64,000 bases of DNA, taken from positions 1 to 64,000 of the forward strand of contig NZ_JACLZI010000040.1 of NCBI RefSeq assembly GCF_014280935.1, written 5' to 3'. This stretch comes from Aquibacillus kalidii (lineage in GTDB: Bacteria > Bacillota > Bacilli > Bacillales > Amphibacillaceae). Positions 26,472-35,975 of this stretch are shown here, in pieces; the first letter of the stretch is position 1, and every line of letters begins with the position of its first letter. Below the pieces are notes generated by a model, which ran no database searches, was not told where the DNA came from, and saw only the letters and a list, made by a program, of their open reading frames with translations. A program made the position numbers and the translations under genes.

Positions 26472-26822
26472 GGACATACCTCCTTCTTTTGATGGTAGTA
26501 TAACAGATAAAAAAGTAGGTATGTAACTTTAGTCTCTTTAATAGGTATTACAAAAGTAATACTTTGTATGACAATGTATGAGAAATGTAATACATCAATA
26601 TAGTTTAAAATATCAAAAATATCATCTCTGTTTTCCTTTGATTTACTTAAATTTACTCCATTTTCCTAACCTGAGAATACGATAAAATTCCAGTTTTAAT
26701 TTATATAAATTCTGCATACCGATAATTATACGGCACATAGAAAATGGAGTAAGAGCTGTTAAAAAATAAGACTCCTACTCTTACGACGGTTTTCTTCCAA
26801 CTTCGTCAATTTTAATCAGTTT
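26472..26822. other. Non-coding gap in the tail region
   Basis: About 350 AT-rich nt with no convincing ORF. It contains a small leftward hairpin with U-tract (26761-26783) that may terminate the fibre transcript, and the inverted repeat TATTAC-AAAA-GTAATA near 26548-26562, probably part of the promoter of the 26235 gene. Confidence 0.4.
26761..26783 (-). terminator. Probable terminator after the fibre gene
   Basis: Minus-strand TAAGA-GTAGGAG-TCTTA followed by TTTTTT, about 40 nt past the stop of the 26823 gene. Short stem, moderate strength. Confidence 0.5.
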
Positions 26823-28013
26823 CTAAATATTCACAAACCCATTGTTTATAGGTATTTCCCATATACCATTTATCACACATTCCACGGTAACATTATTGCC
26901 CTGTGCAAGTGTTTCAATATTACCTGTCATTCCCCTGAATGAGTCTCCTGTTTGTCTCAAAATACGAAGGTTGGTTCCAGTTACATTATAGAAGGTGTAT
27001 TTTAAACCCTTTTTTGCACTTGGTAAATTAAGTACAAATCCACCTGTTGCCCCTTCATTTGAAAATATAGACTCACTATCTCTATCTAGCACATTACTTG
27101 TTGTTGTCCTCGGTATTACTTTTTTCTTCGTTCCTGAATAAGTACCGTCAATATCAACACTATACGTTTCAGCACCACTTCCATTTAATACTTTGCTATT
27201 TCCTTGTTCGTCTATTTGTTCCCTTTTTACTAATGCGTTATCTATCATATACTGATGTTCAAAGCCACCACTACCAGTATGACTTTTATAACGCCTGACG
27301 TGTTTGCTTGTTGTTACTTTGTTAACAAAATAGTAGCTTACCCCTTTAACTGGTAGACTACCAAAAGCATACTCACTCGTGTCATATTCAATAGAAAACA
27401 TGGTTTCAGCATTAGGAAACTTGGAAATAATGTAATGTGTATCATCAGTATTTGCCCCCATACCATGTCGCCACTTACTAACGCCATTTAAACGATATAC
27501 GGTGGATGCCCTCTTTTCTGTTGCGTTAGTACCACCCACATTGTCTACGACGTTTGCAGGATGATAAGGAGACAACAACACATTTTCGTTGGCGTTCTTA
27601 ATTTCAGGGTTACTTGTTTTAATATAAGTTCGTAACTGCGCTGTCCATGCACTGTTTTTAGCGTCATAACGTGAATGGTCGTATATAGTTAACTCATTTG
27701 GGTGAGTAAAATTATTATAGTTCCATACCACCCCAAACGGAATAAAAATAGTATTTGGTAGCGTAAGAGCGTCAACAATTGTCTGAATACTTGTTGTTTG
27801 ATCTGTTACTTCATCTGCAACAACGCCATGTTCGGTAACATTTATCCCCCTATCTTCTAAATTATTTTCTGCTTGCGAAACTCTTCCATCAATATTTGAT
27901 AGATCTGTCTCAATTTCTACCAACTCACCATTAACACCATCTATTTCTTGACGTATTGTTTTCCCGTTGCTTGCATTTTCGACAAATCTACTGTCAATTT
28001 TGTTTATTGTCAT
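26823..28013 (-). CDS. Putative tail fibre / receptor-binding protein
   Basis: 396 residues. N-terminal coiled coil (ELVEIETDLSNIDGRVSQAE) of the kind that trimerises fibre shafts, a central beta-rich domain (about 60-290) containing DDTHYIISKFPNAETMFS, and a compact C-terminal domain ending IWEIPINNGFVNI. Start ATG at 28013 after AAAGGATGTG. The ligand cannot be predicted; placement among baseplate genes suggests host recognition. Confidence 0.6.
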   Translation of the reverse strand: MTINKIDSRFVENASNGKTIRQEIDGVNGELVEIETDLSNIDGRVSQAENNLEDRGINVTEHGVVADEVTDQTTSIQTIVDALTLPNTIFIPFGVVWNYNNFTHPNELTIYDHSRYDAKNSAWTAQLRTYIKTSNPEIKNANENVLLSPYHPANVVDNVGGTNATEKRASTVYRLNGVSKWRHGMGANTDDTHYIISKFPNAETMFSIEYDTSEYAFGSLPVKGVSYYFVNKVTTSKHVRRYKSHTGSGGFEHQYMIDNALVKREQIDEQGNSKVLNGSGAETYSVDIDGTYSGTKKKVIPRTTTSNVLDRDSESIFSNEGATGGFVLNLPSAKKGLKYTFYNVTGTNLRILRQTGDSFRGMTGNIETLAQGNNVTVECVINGIWEIPINNGFVNI

Positions 28014-28133
28014 TCTTAAAATCACATCCTTTAAATATGCATAGAGTTGCATAATTAATCTGTCTTGATAAAAACCTCATTTTATTGGAAGTTTTGTTAT
28101 ATTTTTCTAAAATTAAGTTGGTATACAAAAAGA

Positions 28134-28180
28134 AAAAATGCCAACTCGAAAGGGAATAACCCAAAGGAATTGACATTTTT
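28134..28180. terminator. Bidirectional hairpin between spike and fibre genes
   Basis: AAAAATGCCAA and TTGACATTTTT flank an inner CC/GG stem and give U-tracts on both strands. It lies in the 240-nt gap between the tailspike and fibre genes. Confidence 0.5.
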
Positions 28181-28254
28181 GAATCTAAGTATATTTATTT
28201 AATTATGTGTATTTTAATACAGTAGTCTAACTAGTGATTTTGTTTTTGTGTGGG

Positions 28255-30963
28255 CTACTGTGATAAATACCAATACCCAGCATAGCCTATAAACTCGTAT
28301 GCTCGGTTTGCGACTAAAGTTAAATCGTTATCTCCTTGTACTGTGCCTCCAACCGGAACAATTAAGCTGTTACGACCCGCCACTATAAATAATTTAACTG
28401 TTTGACCGATCCACATGGGAGGCTCAAAAGGTGTTAATGAATCAAGAGTTATTGTTGTTCCTCCAGTCCCTGTATCAATACGAAGTAGTTCACCAGAAGA
28501 TAGTAATCTCTGATTTAATATTTTACCTCCGTTTGAAATACTAACAGAAGATGTTGAACCCTCGTTTAACTTAGGGGGTGTACCCTTCAATCCTGTTGAC
28601 GGCACACCTGTAATATCAAACATAGGATCTGCGTAATCGATATTTAACTTAGAACTATCTACTCTTTCAGGTTTTTTACTATATAAATCTTTGATTACCA
28701 AAGCAGTCCCCAAATGGCTATCTACTAAGTTAGACCCCAGTTCAATATTCGAAACTCCTCTTGCAAACAGAGAGTGTAGAACTTCATCTGCCTGAATTTT
28801 ATCATAGGAGAATCTGTATAATTTACTTTCAGTCCCATCTCTAGTTTCAATTCTTATAAGAACTCCGACTCTATTAGTGGTTACCTTACCAATGTCAACA
28901 TTGCCCTTTTGGTTTCCTTGAATCCTCACTGCGACATTATTAGTGTTCGGGACACCTGTTGGGTTTAAAAAAGTAAAATCAACTTCACCAACTTCTATAT
29001 TTGCATAGTCCGATTGAATGTAAACTCCATAAAAACTGTCAGAGTTTGTCAGGCTTGGAATTACTCCCTTAATTTTTCCTATCTTATACCCTCTCATGAC
29101 GTGCTTTGATTCATCTTGAATCCCTTGTTTAGATACAGTAACAAAAGGCCCGTCATTTATACCGTATAATTCTCCGATCTTATTATTCCCACCGAATCCG
29201 TTGTGTGAAATAACGGCAATAGCCTCACCTACACCACCCACTTCTTCGACTTTTAGTGTCTCGCAGTTGTAGCTTGCAGAATCGTCAATAGCATGTCGAC
29301 ATCCTTCTGAATAGATGTATTTATTTATACCATGTCGACATCCATGCATGGAAACCCCATATCCTTGCCCACTTCCTGTAGCAATTGGCTTTTTGAAGTA
29401 AGAATCGCCGGACTTTGGCAAGTAACAAAATTTAAACCTTACACCATGCCTAACAAATTTTTCTACTGTGATTGCCTCGTAACTAGGCTCTTCACAATAT
29501 TCAAAATAAACAGCGTGCCAATTGTGTGAAGCGGTAGGTTTAATTAATGGATGACCTATTATTCTAGGTCTTTTGACTGGATTAATCTTCACAAATCTAA
29601 CCGAACCTGTATTCATGTCTGACTCAATAATACCTTCAATCGTAACGGTTGTAGCATCAATCGATTTGATTTTTAGTATCTCCACATTTACGTCTGGAGT
29701 TAAGTCACCAGGTCGTACCGAATCATCAACTAAGTAACCTATATCGCCTGGAAGCAACCCTGTTGAGTCTGACACTTCAAATGATCTATCTCCGAATACT
29801 GGATTTCCGACAACAGTCCTAGGAGTTTCTTCCGTACCTCTGAACCCAACAATCTCATCTACATCATTTGCGTTTATTAGCGTACAATCTCGAAACTCTA
29901 TAGCTAAATCTTTTGTGGCTATCATGTTACCCTTGTAAACCCCAGGAGGAAAGACGATCTTAGAACCTTCACTTATTCTATCGTGAAGGCTATTAAACAC
30001 ACTTGTCATGTCAGTAGCTCCGGTGTTATCTGCTCCTTCAGCAACAATAGAATACTCGGTTATTTGTTTTAGATTTACTTTTTTGTCTAATTCAGCGTCA
30101 ACGTATTCTTTTGATGCTTTCTCTAACATGTCTGCATTGATTTGATTTATTGATTCATCGTGGCTAGCCAATGTCACACTGTGGTTAGATATAGTAGTAG
30201 TATGACCATCAACTGTTGTTTGAATATCAGATTGTAATGGAACAGATTCACTAAAATACTCTACAACAACTTTTGTGCCAGCAGGAACACCTTCACTTAA
30301 TGTGATTGATTTGCTAGTCGTTTCTTCGTAGTTATCTGGAGTATACTGTCTTACACCTTCCACATAAACTTTTGTTCTTCCTTGGAATTGGTCATAAGTG
30401 TAGGTTAATTCAAATAACGATTGTCCCTCGGTTGCTACAAATGTATCTCTTGGCGTTTTAACTGTACCAGTTCCATCATTACCTTTTTTTGCAACTAATG
30501 ACCAATAAGTATTCTCAATAGCAACAGATGGATCTGGAGGATTATTGCCAATATTATTATCTTGTAATGACATGTAAGAAGAGCCATTAAAAGAAACAAT
30601 ATTATTTTTTTGATATGTAGAAGTAGTGTTGTATATTTCTGCATATTTAGTTTCAGATACTAGGGTGTTCGCATCATTAACAGCTTGTCTTGTTAGATCC
30701 CCTTGTGTTTCCGCATATTCTCCTTGTAATTTTGCGTAATCACCTTGATTGGATGCATACATTCCTTCAGCATTGGCATAGTCACCTTGTTCGCTTGCAT
30801 AGACCGCTTGAGTAGTCGCTTCATTCGCAGCTTCCAACGCTTCCATTGCACCAGAACCAAGCTCCTTTAAGTCTGACTCTATATCTAACAAATTTTGATT
30901 GTATGTATTTCTAAACTCTCTATTTAATTCAGTTCCTGTTGGTTTATAAGGATACTTTGTCAT
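28255..30963 (-). CDS. Tailspike with beta-helix (pectate-lyase-like) fold
   Basis: 902 residues. N-terminus contains short tandem repeats (EQGDYANAEGMYASNQGDYA, continuing KLQGEYAETQGD, about 55-95) forming a shaft, then carbohydrate-module-like regions (YNTTSTYQKNNIVSFNGSSY) and, from about 305, a right-handed beta-helix segment opened by ITEYSIVAEGADNTGATDMT and FPPGVYKGNM, a pectate-lyase-type entry. Probably binds or degrades a surface polysaccharide. Encoded 17 nt after dit, in the position normally used by tal. Confidence 0.75.
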   Translation of the reverse strand: MTKYPYKPTGTELNREFRNTYNQNLLDIESDLKELGSGAMEALEAANEATTQAVYASEQGDYANAEGMYASNQGDYAKLQGEYAETQGDLTRQAVNDANTLVSETKYAEIYNTTSTYQKNNIVSFNGSSYMSLQDNNIGNNPPDPSVAIENTYWSLVAKKGNDGTGTVKTPRDTFVATEGQSLFELTYTYDQFQGRTKVYVEGVRQYTPDNYEETTSKSITLSEGVPAGTKVVVEYFSESVPLQSDIQTTVDGHTTTISNHSVTLASHDESINQINADMLEKASKEYVDAELDKKVNLKQITEYSIVAEGADNTGATDMTSVFNSLHDRISEGSKIVFPPGVYKGNMIATKDLAIEFRDCTLINANDVDEIVGFRGTEETPRTVVGNPVFGDRSFEVSDSTGLLPGDIGYLVDDSVRPGDLTPDVNVEILKIKSIDATTVTIEGIIESDMNTGSVRFVKINPVKRPRIIGHPLIKPTASHNWHAVYFEYCEEPSYEAITVEKFVRHGVRFKFCYLPKSGDSYFKKPIATGSGQGYGVSMHGCRHGINKYIYSEGCRHAIDDSASYNCETLKVEEVGGVGEAIAVISHNGFGGNNKIGELYGINDGPFVTVSKQGIQDESKHVMRGYKIGKIKGVIPSLTNSDSFYGVYIQSDYANIEVGEVDFTFLNPTGVPNTNNVAVRIQGNQKGNVDIGKVTTNRVGVLIRIETRDGTESKLYRFSYDKIQADEVLHSLFARGVSNIELGSNLVDSHLGTALVIKDLYSKKPERVDSSKLNIDYADPMFDITGVPSTGLKGTPPKLNEGSTSSVSISNGGKILNQRLLSSGELLRIDTGTGGTTITLDSLTPFEPPMWIGQTVKLFIVAGRNSLIVPVGGTVQGDNDLTLVANRAYEFIGYAGYWYLSQ

Positions 30964-30980
30964 CTTTCACATCCATCCTT

Positions 30981-31802
30981 TTATAAGTAGTAAAATCGAA
31001 AATCAAAATCAATTTGAAAATCCCCTATATTTCCAGTAATCTCAAAGTCATTCCATCCTGGGATTATTGTGATCACTTCATAATTTGTATCAGCAAAAAT
31101 AGACAGACCATCTTTGTCTGCCTTTACTCCATCTAAATGAATGGTTTCCCAAGATTCAGATGTTCCGTAATATGTCCATAAATCATTAGTAGTTAGATTC
31201 TTAATAGTTAAATTAGATGACGCACCTTGATATGTTATTTTTAAAGGTAATTCATTAGGATCAATTTCTTTATCACCCGCATTGAATATTCTAAAATTAC
31301 TGGTTGTATGCAAGTATGTAGGGTTTTCTGTTGATAATCCCTGTCCAAATTGCCACAAACCTGAATCAAAAATAAGTGGATCTTGAGTTGTACCAATTGA
31401 TTCTGCATAAGAGGAAGAAGAAATTAATGTAATTTCAAATTTTCCTACCAATGCTGTTCTATTTATAGGGTAAGGTGAATTATATTTAACTTTCCATCGT
31501 TTAGAAGGTTCAGCATCATTAATTATGTAAAAATACTGTCTACTATCAAAAATCTTAAAAACTTCATTTCTGAAAAGTCTAAAATCATAACCATCAAGCG
31601 AAATAAATCCACCAGTTATATCAATCTCCCTACCTTCATAAGTCGTACCAAAATCTAAAAAACCATCCCTATTTGGAATGGTTTCGGTAGTAGTATTTGG
31701 ACTTGGAGATGATATATTGAAAGATTCAATTATTATGCCTGCTTGTTGCATATCAATCTCTGTACCATCAAATTTTATTACTTTAAAATTACTTAGATTC
31801 AT
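30981..31802 (-). CDS. Distal tail protein (Dit)
   Basis: 273 residues; Sipho_tail family, the baseplate hub ring connecting the tail tube to the adhesion device. IETFN-type opening (IIESFNISSPSP), ETIPNRDGFLDFGTTYEGR and the C-terminal galectin-like part ending DFRFYYL. ATG overlaps the tape-measure stop (TGATG). Confidence 0.88.
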   Translation of the reverse strand: MNLSNFKVIKFDGTEIDMQQAGIIIESFNISSPSPNTTTETIPNRDGFLDFGTTYEGREIDITGGFISLDGYDFRLFRNEVFKIFDSRQYFYIINDAEPSKRWKVKYNSPYPINRTALVGKFEITLISSSSYAESIGTTQDPLIFDSGLWQFGQGLSTENPTYLHTTSNFRIFNAGDKEIDPNELPLKITYQGASSNLTIKNLTTNDLWTYYGTSESWETIHLDGVKADKDGLSIFADTNYEVITIIPGWNDFEITGNIGDFQIDFDFRFYYL

Positions 31803-33847
31803 CACCTCACTCCATTCACTAAAGCATCAGATTTCATAAGTTTGAATAATTTTGCTGCTAATTTTTCAATATCTTGTTCTTTATTTACATAGAAATTCGC
31901 ACCATTAAACAATCCTTCATAACTAATATTGTTATGAGTTTGAGTAGTATTGCCGCTACTTGAGCCGTTACTATTAGAATTAGCCATATTAAAATCTGAA
32001 GAAATGTTCTTAGGTACTTTTGGTATAGAGACTTCTGACATACGTTGTGAAGCCTTTTTAATCTGGTTGCTAGTTGATTCCATTCCATTAGCTAACCCCT
32101 CACCAGTAAATACACCTATTTGTTTAAATACCCGTGAAGGCGAATGTATTCCTAGTAACTTTTTAGCGCCTTCAATTGCACCGCCTACTACATCCTTTAC
32201 GCTGTCCACAACTTTTGAAGCCATCTTTTTGACACCATTTATTAAACCTTGGATAATGTCTTTACCCATCTGAAGCAAATCTATCCCTCTAAAGAAATCC
32301 ATAACATTTCCCCAAATTTCTTTTATGGAATCAATCAATGATCGCATTTTTTCAGATATAGAGTCTTTGAAATTTTTAACCTTTTGAACAGCAGATGCTA
32401 CCATTTCTATAAATTTTCTAATTACCCAATCTTTTATTTTTTGAACAAAATCAGTTACCTTGTCTTTTAACTCTAAAAACTTAGTCACAACTTTTAAAAC
32501 AAACTCAGTGGTTTTAGCCTTTATCGTATCCCAGTTTTTCCATAAGGCAACACCAATTGCTATGAGTGCCGCTATGACTCCTACGACTATTAGAACAGGA
32601 GCAACGATTGCTCCCAAACTAATACTCAATGTTCCTGCAATGGCTATAATTCCACCAATTGCTGAGATTAGAGTTCCAATGATCATTAAGAAAGGCCCAA
32701 TAGCAGCGACTATACCAGCTATAACCAAGACAGTATTTTGCCCCGTTGGACTTAATTGGTTAAACCAATCTACCAACTCAGTAACTTTTTCGGTAATCTT
32801 TGTCATGATTGGGGATAGAGTCTCACCAAGTTCAGCCATTGATTGTTGAAAGTTAGCTGTACTTTCTTTTGATTTGACTAGTTCTTCATTATTTTTTCTA
32901 TATTGTTCATTAACTTGCGTTAATCCTGTACTTGCTAATGTTTGTAAAATATAGTCTTGAGTCTTACCGCTTTCTGCTGCTTCTGATAGTCCAGTATTAA
33001 AGTCATCTAAGTTAATACCCAGACGTTCTAATAATTCAGCAAAGGGCCCGATAGCTTGACCAGTCGCAACAGTCTCCTGAAGACCATCTGCTAACCCTTC
33101 AATTTTCAACGTATCAGGAAATTTGATCAGCGCGCCACTAAGTGCTTCAAGAGTAGTAGTCAACCCTTGTTCATCAAAATTAGTAGCTAACAAGTTTGAT
33201 AGTGCTTCAACATTAGCATCAGCATCGTCTGTTATTCCGCTTAATCTTATAAATGCATCATTAATAGTTTCCGTTTTTATCCCTGCTGTTTCAGCATTTG
33301 TTTCAAGTCTACCCATTGCTTGCCTAAACTCTTCAGTACCTTTTGTAGCAAGACCTAACCCTGCGATAAGAGGAGCAGAGACAAATCCAGTCATGGAACT
33401 ACCAGCGTCTTTTATGCCGCTGCCTATGCCCTTCATTTTGTCTCCTACTTTTCCCAAGTTATCTCCAAATTTATTAACCTTTGTTTGAGTTGTTTTCAAC
33501 CTATCTTCAAAGTTTTCAAGTTTACTTGAAGTCTCAACTAATTCTTTTTGAAAGTCTCGATATTGCTTTTCATTTATTTCACCTTTATCAAATTGCTCTT
33601 GTACTTCTTTTTGAGCTTTCTTTAGGGTATTTAATTTTTCTGATGTCGTTTCAACTTGATCAGATAATAACTTCTGTTTTTGTGCTACAAGTTCTGCATT
33701 ACCAGGATTAAACTTTAATAGCTTTTCTACATCTCTGAGCTCAGTATTAAGGTCTCTAGATCGCTTGTTAACATCTTTTAAAGCTTTATCGAGTCCTTTT
33801 GTTTCTCCATCAAGTTCTATAGTTATACCCTTAATGTTTCTAGCCAA
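31802..33847 (-). CDS. Tape measure protein
   Basis: 681 residues. Long N-terminal coiled coil (about 10-110; TKGLDKALKDVNKRSRDL), TP901-type core around GTEEFRQAMGRLETNAET, a hydrophobic block (about 370-430; AIGGIIAIAGTLSISLGAI) and C-terminal KLLGIHSPSRVFKQIG, a recurrent tape-measure motif. It sets tail length and is ejected with DNA. TTG start after AGGAGGTGAG. Follows the gpG/gpGT chaperone genes as usual. Confidence 0.92.
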   Translation of the reverse strand: MARNIKGITIELDGETKGLDKALKDVNKRSRDLNTELRDVEKLLKFNPGNAELVAQKQKLLSDQVETTSEKLNTLKKAQKEVQEQFDKGEINEKQYRDFQKELVETSSKLENFEDRLKTTQTKVNKFGDNLGKVGDKMKGIGSGIKDAGSSMTGFVSAPLIAGLGLATKGTEEFRQAMGRLETNAETAGIKTETINDAFIRLSGITDDADANVEALSNLLATNFDEQGLTTTLEALSGALIKFPDTLKIEGLADGLQETVATGQAIGPFAELLERLGINLDDFNTGLSEAAESGKTQDYILQTLASTGLTQVNEQYRKNNEELVKSKESTANFQQSMAELGETLSPIMTKITEKVTELVDWFNQLSPTGQNTVLVIAGIVAAIGPFLMIIGTLISAIGGIIAIAGTLSISLGAIVAPVLIVVGVIAALIAIGVALWKNWDTIKAKTTEFVLKVVTKFLELKDKVTDFVQKIKDWVIRKFIEMVASAVQKVKNFKDSISEKMRSLIDSIKEIWGNVMDFFRGIDLLQMGKDIIQGLINGVKKMASKVVDSVKDVVGGAIEGAKKLLGIHSPSRVFKQIGVFTGEGLANGMESTSNQIKKASQRMSEVSIPKVPKNISSDFNMANSNSNGSSSGNTTQTHNNISYEGLFNGANFYVNKEQDIEKLAAKLFKLMKSDALVNGVR

Positions 33848-33858
33848 TTGCTCACCTC

Positions 33859-34409
33859 CTAGAAGGAGTCAAAGTCAGACTGTTTAGCCCGTCTTGTCTT
33901 TTCTTTCTCCGGTTTGTTTTGTTCGATATATTCATTTATGTAGTCCAAGCACATACCAATTGTCATAACTTCTAAGTCGTCATAATCAATCCCACATTGC
34001 TTACACATAAATAAAAAAGAATCGGTAGTAATAAAATCACCATCCGATTCTTGACCATCATTTTTTATTTTTTTTTACCCTCTAGAGAATGGAATAATAA
34101 CCCCCGTAATTCCCCTACAATCTCAATTATCGGAAATACTTCAAATTCATCCAACCACTCTAAAGGTTCTGGAATTTCTTTATGTGCTGTCTTTGCCAAA
34201 GCCCAACAAATATTATAAAAAACTTCCATGTCTAAACTTTTAATATCTTCATAACTTAAATTTTTCTTATTTTTCACTTTCGTTAAACTCTGCATTTTCA
34301 TTAAATCTGCAAAAAAGTCACTATTAAATTGTTTCTTGTATCGTAAAGGAGTTGAACCTTTAGACTCAAACCTTACTTGTTTACCATCAATTGTTAATGT
34401 TTGTTCCAT
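33859..34409 (-). CDS. Tail assembly chaperone frameshift product (gpGT)
   Basis: The gpG frame reaches GGT followed by nine A (34068-34076) and the stop TAA. A -1 slip on the A9 run opens a 69-codon frame through ENDG-type sequence to TAG at 33859-33861, ending RRAKQSDFDSF. The extension has CKQCGIDYDDLEVMTIGMCL and abuts the tape-measure ribosome site. This is the conserved G/GT arrangement of long-tailed phages, in which GT recruits the tape measure. Confidence 0.8.
34065..34409 (-). CDS. Tail assembly chaperone (gpG)
   Basis: 114 residues, starting EQTLTIDGKQVRFESKG and ending LEGKKK at the slippery run. It coats the tape measure during tail assembly. It lies between the major tail protein and tape-measure genes, as in HK97/phi13-type phages, and is the unshifted partner of the gpGT product. 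Confidence 0.85.
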   Translation of the reverse strand: MEQTLTIDGKQVRFESKGSTPLRYKKQFNSDFFADLMKMQSLTKVKNKKNLSYEDIKSLDMEVFYNICWALAKTAHKEIPEPLEWLDEFEVFPIIEIVGELRGLLFHSLEGKKK

Positions 34410-34429
34410 TTGTCTTCACCCTTTTTATT

Positions 34430-35001
34430 TTATACTGCTGGAGTTTTCACATAGACTGCATCATACCAAGCATCGTAAACCGTTGCAGGAGTTGTTTCTG
34501 TTGTTTTTGTCTTAACTGCATAGTCTGTATCTCTAGGACTAGATATGAATGTTAATTCATTAGCGTTAGGCTCAACTGCATCCGTTTTGTAGTAGATCCA
34601 ACTGTAGGACGGTTGGCATTACAATTAAACAATACATGACGTGTAGCTTTAACGTCCCCATCAAATTCAAATAGCAGTGCAAATGGTTTTGGTTTGGCAT
34701 TTGTCTTCTCTGTTAATACCATATCCGTATCATCTTTAACCTCACCTAAAGCATCAATAGCGAACTGTTCTGGTATATTAGCAATAGATAAAGTGCCATC
34801 GTAACCTTGATTATTAGGTGCAGAATAGAACAACATATCATCTGCATAGAATTCAACCATATCGCCTCTAGGTTCTAGAGATATTTCAACCGCCCCAGGC
34901 ATTTTTATTGGTGCATCATAAGTAATTGCACCAGTTGCTGTATCTTTTGTAAATGTAGCATAGTGTACATTTTTTAAACCGAAAGTAACTTTGTTACCCA
35001 T
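34430..35001 (-). CDS. Major tail (tube) protein, reading frame broken near the C-terminus
   Basis: phi13/TP901-1-family tube protein (start GNKVTFGLKNVHYATFTKD; FYADDMLFYSAPNNQGYDG; KPKPFALLFEFDGD; HVLFNCNANRPTVGSTTK). In frame it stops at 34552 (149 residues). In the -1 frame after the AAAA run at about 34585-34588, sequence continues TDAVEPNANELTFISSPRD to DAVYVKTPAV and stops at 34430, 20 nt before gpG. That tail is what the family normally carries. Either one A is missing (mutation or sequencing error) or the shift is programmed. Confidence 0.8.
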
Positions 35002-35330
35002 TATATCAACCTCAATTCGTAAGTTTTTTGAAATAGTTTTTCTGATTCAATCCATAACTCTGAAGTTTCAAAAGGAATTTCATTTTGTTCAAATAAATCT
35101 TCTATGATTTCTTCAGTCTGTAGATTCTTTTTATTTGTGTATAACTCTACCTGAGCATTATTAACCTTTTTATATACCTTATTATCAGCAAAGAGATTAG
35201 AAGAATTGTTGATTAAATAAGTAATATAAGGTGGGTTTGGAATAGGTGAATTGGTTGTTTCAGTGAAATGCGAATAAGCCACAGGAAGCCCTGTAGCATC
35301 TAATAAATTCTTTAATTCTAATAAATTCAC
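35001..35330 (-). CDS. Tail completion / tail terminator-like protein
   Basis: 109 residues, starting NLLELKNLLDATGLPVAYSHF, with PPYITYLINNSSNLFADN and ELYTNKKNLQTEEIIEDLF. This is the pattern of small tail-completion proteins located between gp10-like and tube proteins. Stop overlaps the tube start (TAATG). Confidence 0.75.
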   Translation of the reverse strand: MNLLELKNLLDATGLPVAYSHFTETTNSPIPNPPYITYLINNSSNLFADNKVYKKVNNAQVELYTNKKNLQTEEIIEDLFEQNEIPFETSELWIESEKLFQKTYELRLI

Positions 35331-35674
35331 CCTTTAATCACCTTCTCGACCTTTTTAACATAATTATCAATTGCTTCTTCCTCTGCTGGTTTAATGTGAG
35401 GAATTGCTTGAACTCTTCCCCCACCTCTTTTAACATGTCCATTTTCTAATAAATGTGTTAATTGGTAGTCAGTCTTGTTATGTACAACTTGAGCAGTACC
35501 GTTCTTTTTTGTTTTCCATCCCTTTGCATAATCACCTGTTAATTTTGGACTATTATTACGTAAATTAGTTACCGTTTCTTTTGCAGTTTCTTTTTTAGCT
35601 TCTTCTAGTCCTTCTTTAACTTCATCGGTATATTGAGATAATGCCCTAGCAATTTCTTTTGATATATCATTCAT
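35327..35674 (-). CDS. HK97 gp10-like head-tail/neck protein
   Basis: 115 residues, helical charged start (NDISKEIARALSQYTDEVKE), LTGDYAKGWKTK, and HLLENGHVKRGGGRVQAIPHIKPAEE, the gp10 signature near the C-terminus. It overlaps both neighbours. The inner ATG is chosen, 9 nt past AAAGGA. Confidence 0.85.
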   Translation of the reverse strand: MNDISKEIARALSQYTDEVKEGLEEAKKETAKETVTNLRNNSPKLTGDYAKGWKTKKNGTAQVVHNKTDYQLTHLLENGHVKRGGGRVQAIPHIKPAEEEAIDNYVKKVEKVIKG

Positions 35675-35975
35675 TGCCAACATTCCTTTGACAAGTTAGT
35701 TCTATTTCTTCGAAGCTCTGCTTGTATGTTCGAATAATTGAGTAAGTTACACCTTTATACTCAACTTTCTGTTCACCTTCATACTCATAGGCATGTATAA
35801 TAAACTCAATTTCAGGCTTCATTCCGTTAACAGAAGCATTGTAAAATTCGTTGCTGCCTATTGAATTAACACTACACAAGACTTTTTTACTTGCCTCAAC
35901 CGGTATTTGATTTCCAAGGTTATCAACATCAATTCTCTCAGATATTAATATTAATTCATGATCATACAGTGCCAC
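35667..35975 (-). CDS. Head closure / head-tail adaptor protein
   Basis: 102 residues resembling phage head-tail joining proteins (SPP1 gp16-like): ALYDHELILISERIDVDNLGN at the start and YEYEGEQKVEYKGVTYSIIR. GTG start after AGGCGGTGG; an alternative GTG 9 nt upstream exists. Overlaps the connector gene by 14 nt. Confidence 0.78.
   Translation of the reverse strand: MALYDHELILISERIDVDNLGNQIPVEASKKVLCSVNSIGSNEFYNASVNGMKPEIEFIIHAYEYEGEQKVEYKGVTYSIIRTYKQSFEEIELTCQRNVGNE

Noticed and set aside
27994..28176. 60-codon minus-strand ORF between spike and fibre genes
   Set aside because: It reads through a bidirectional hairpin and the fibre ribosome site; composition is not protein-like.
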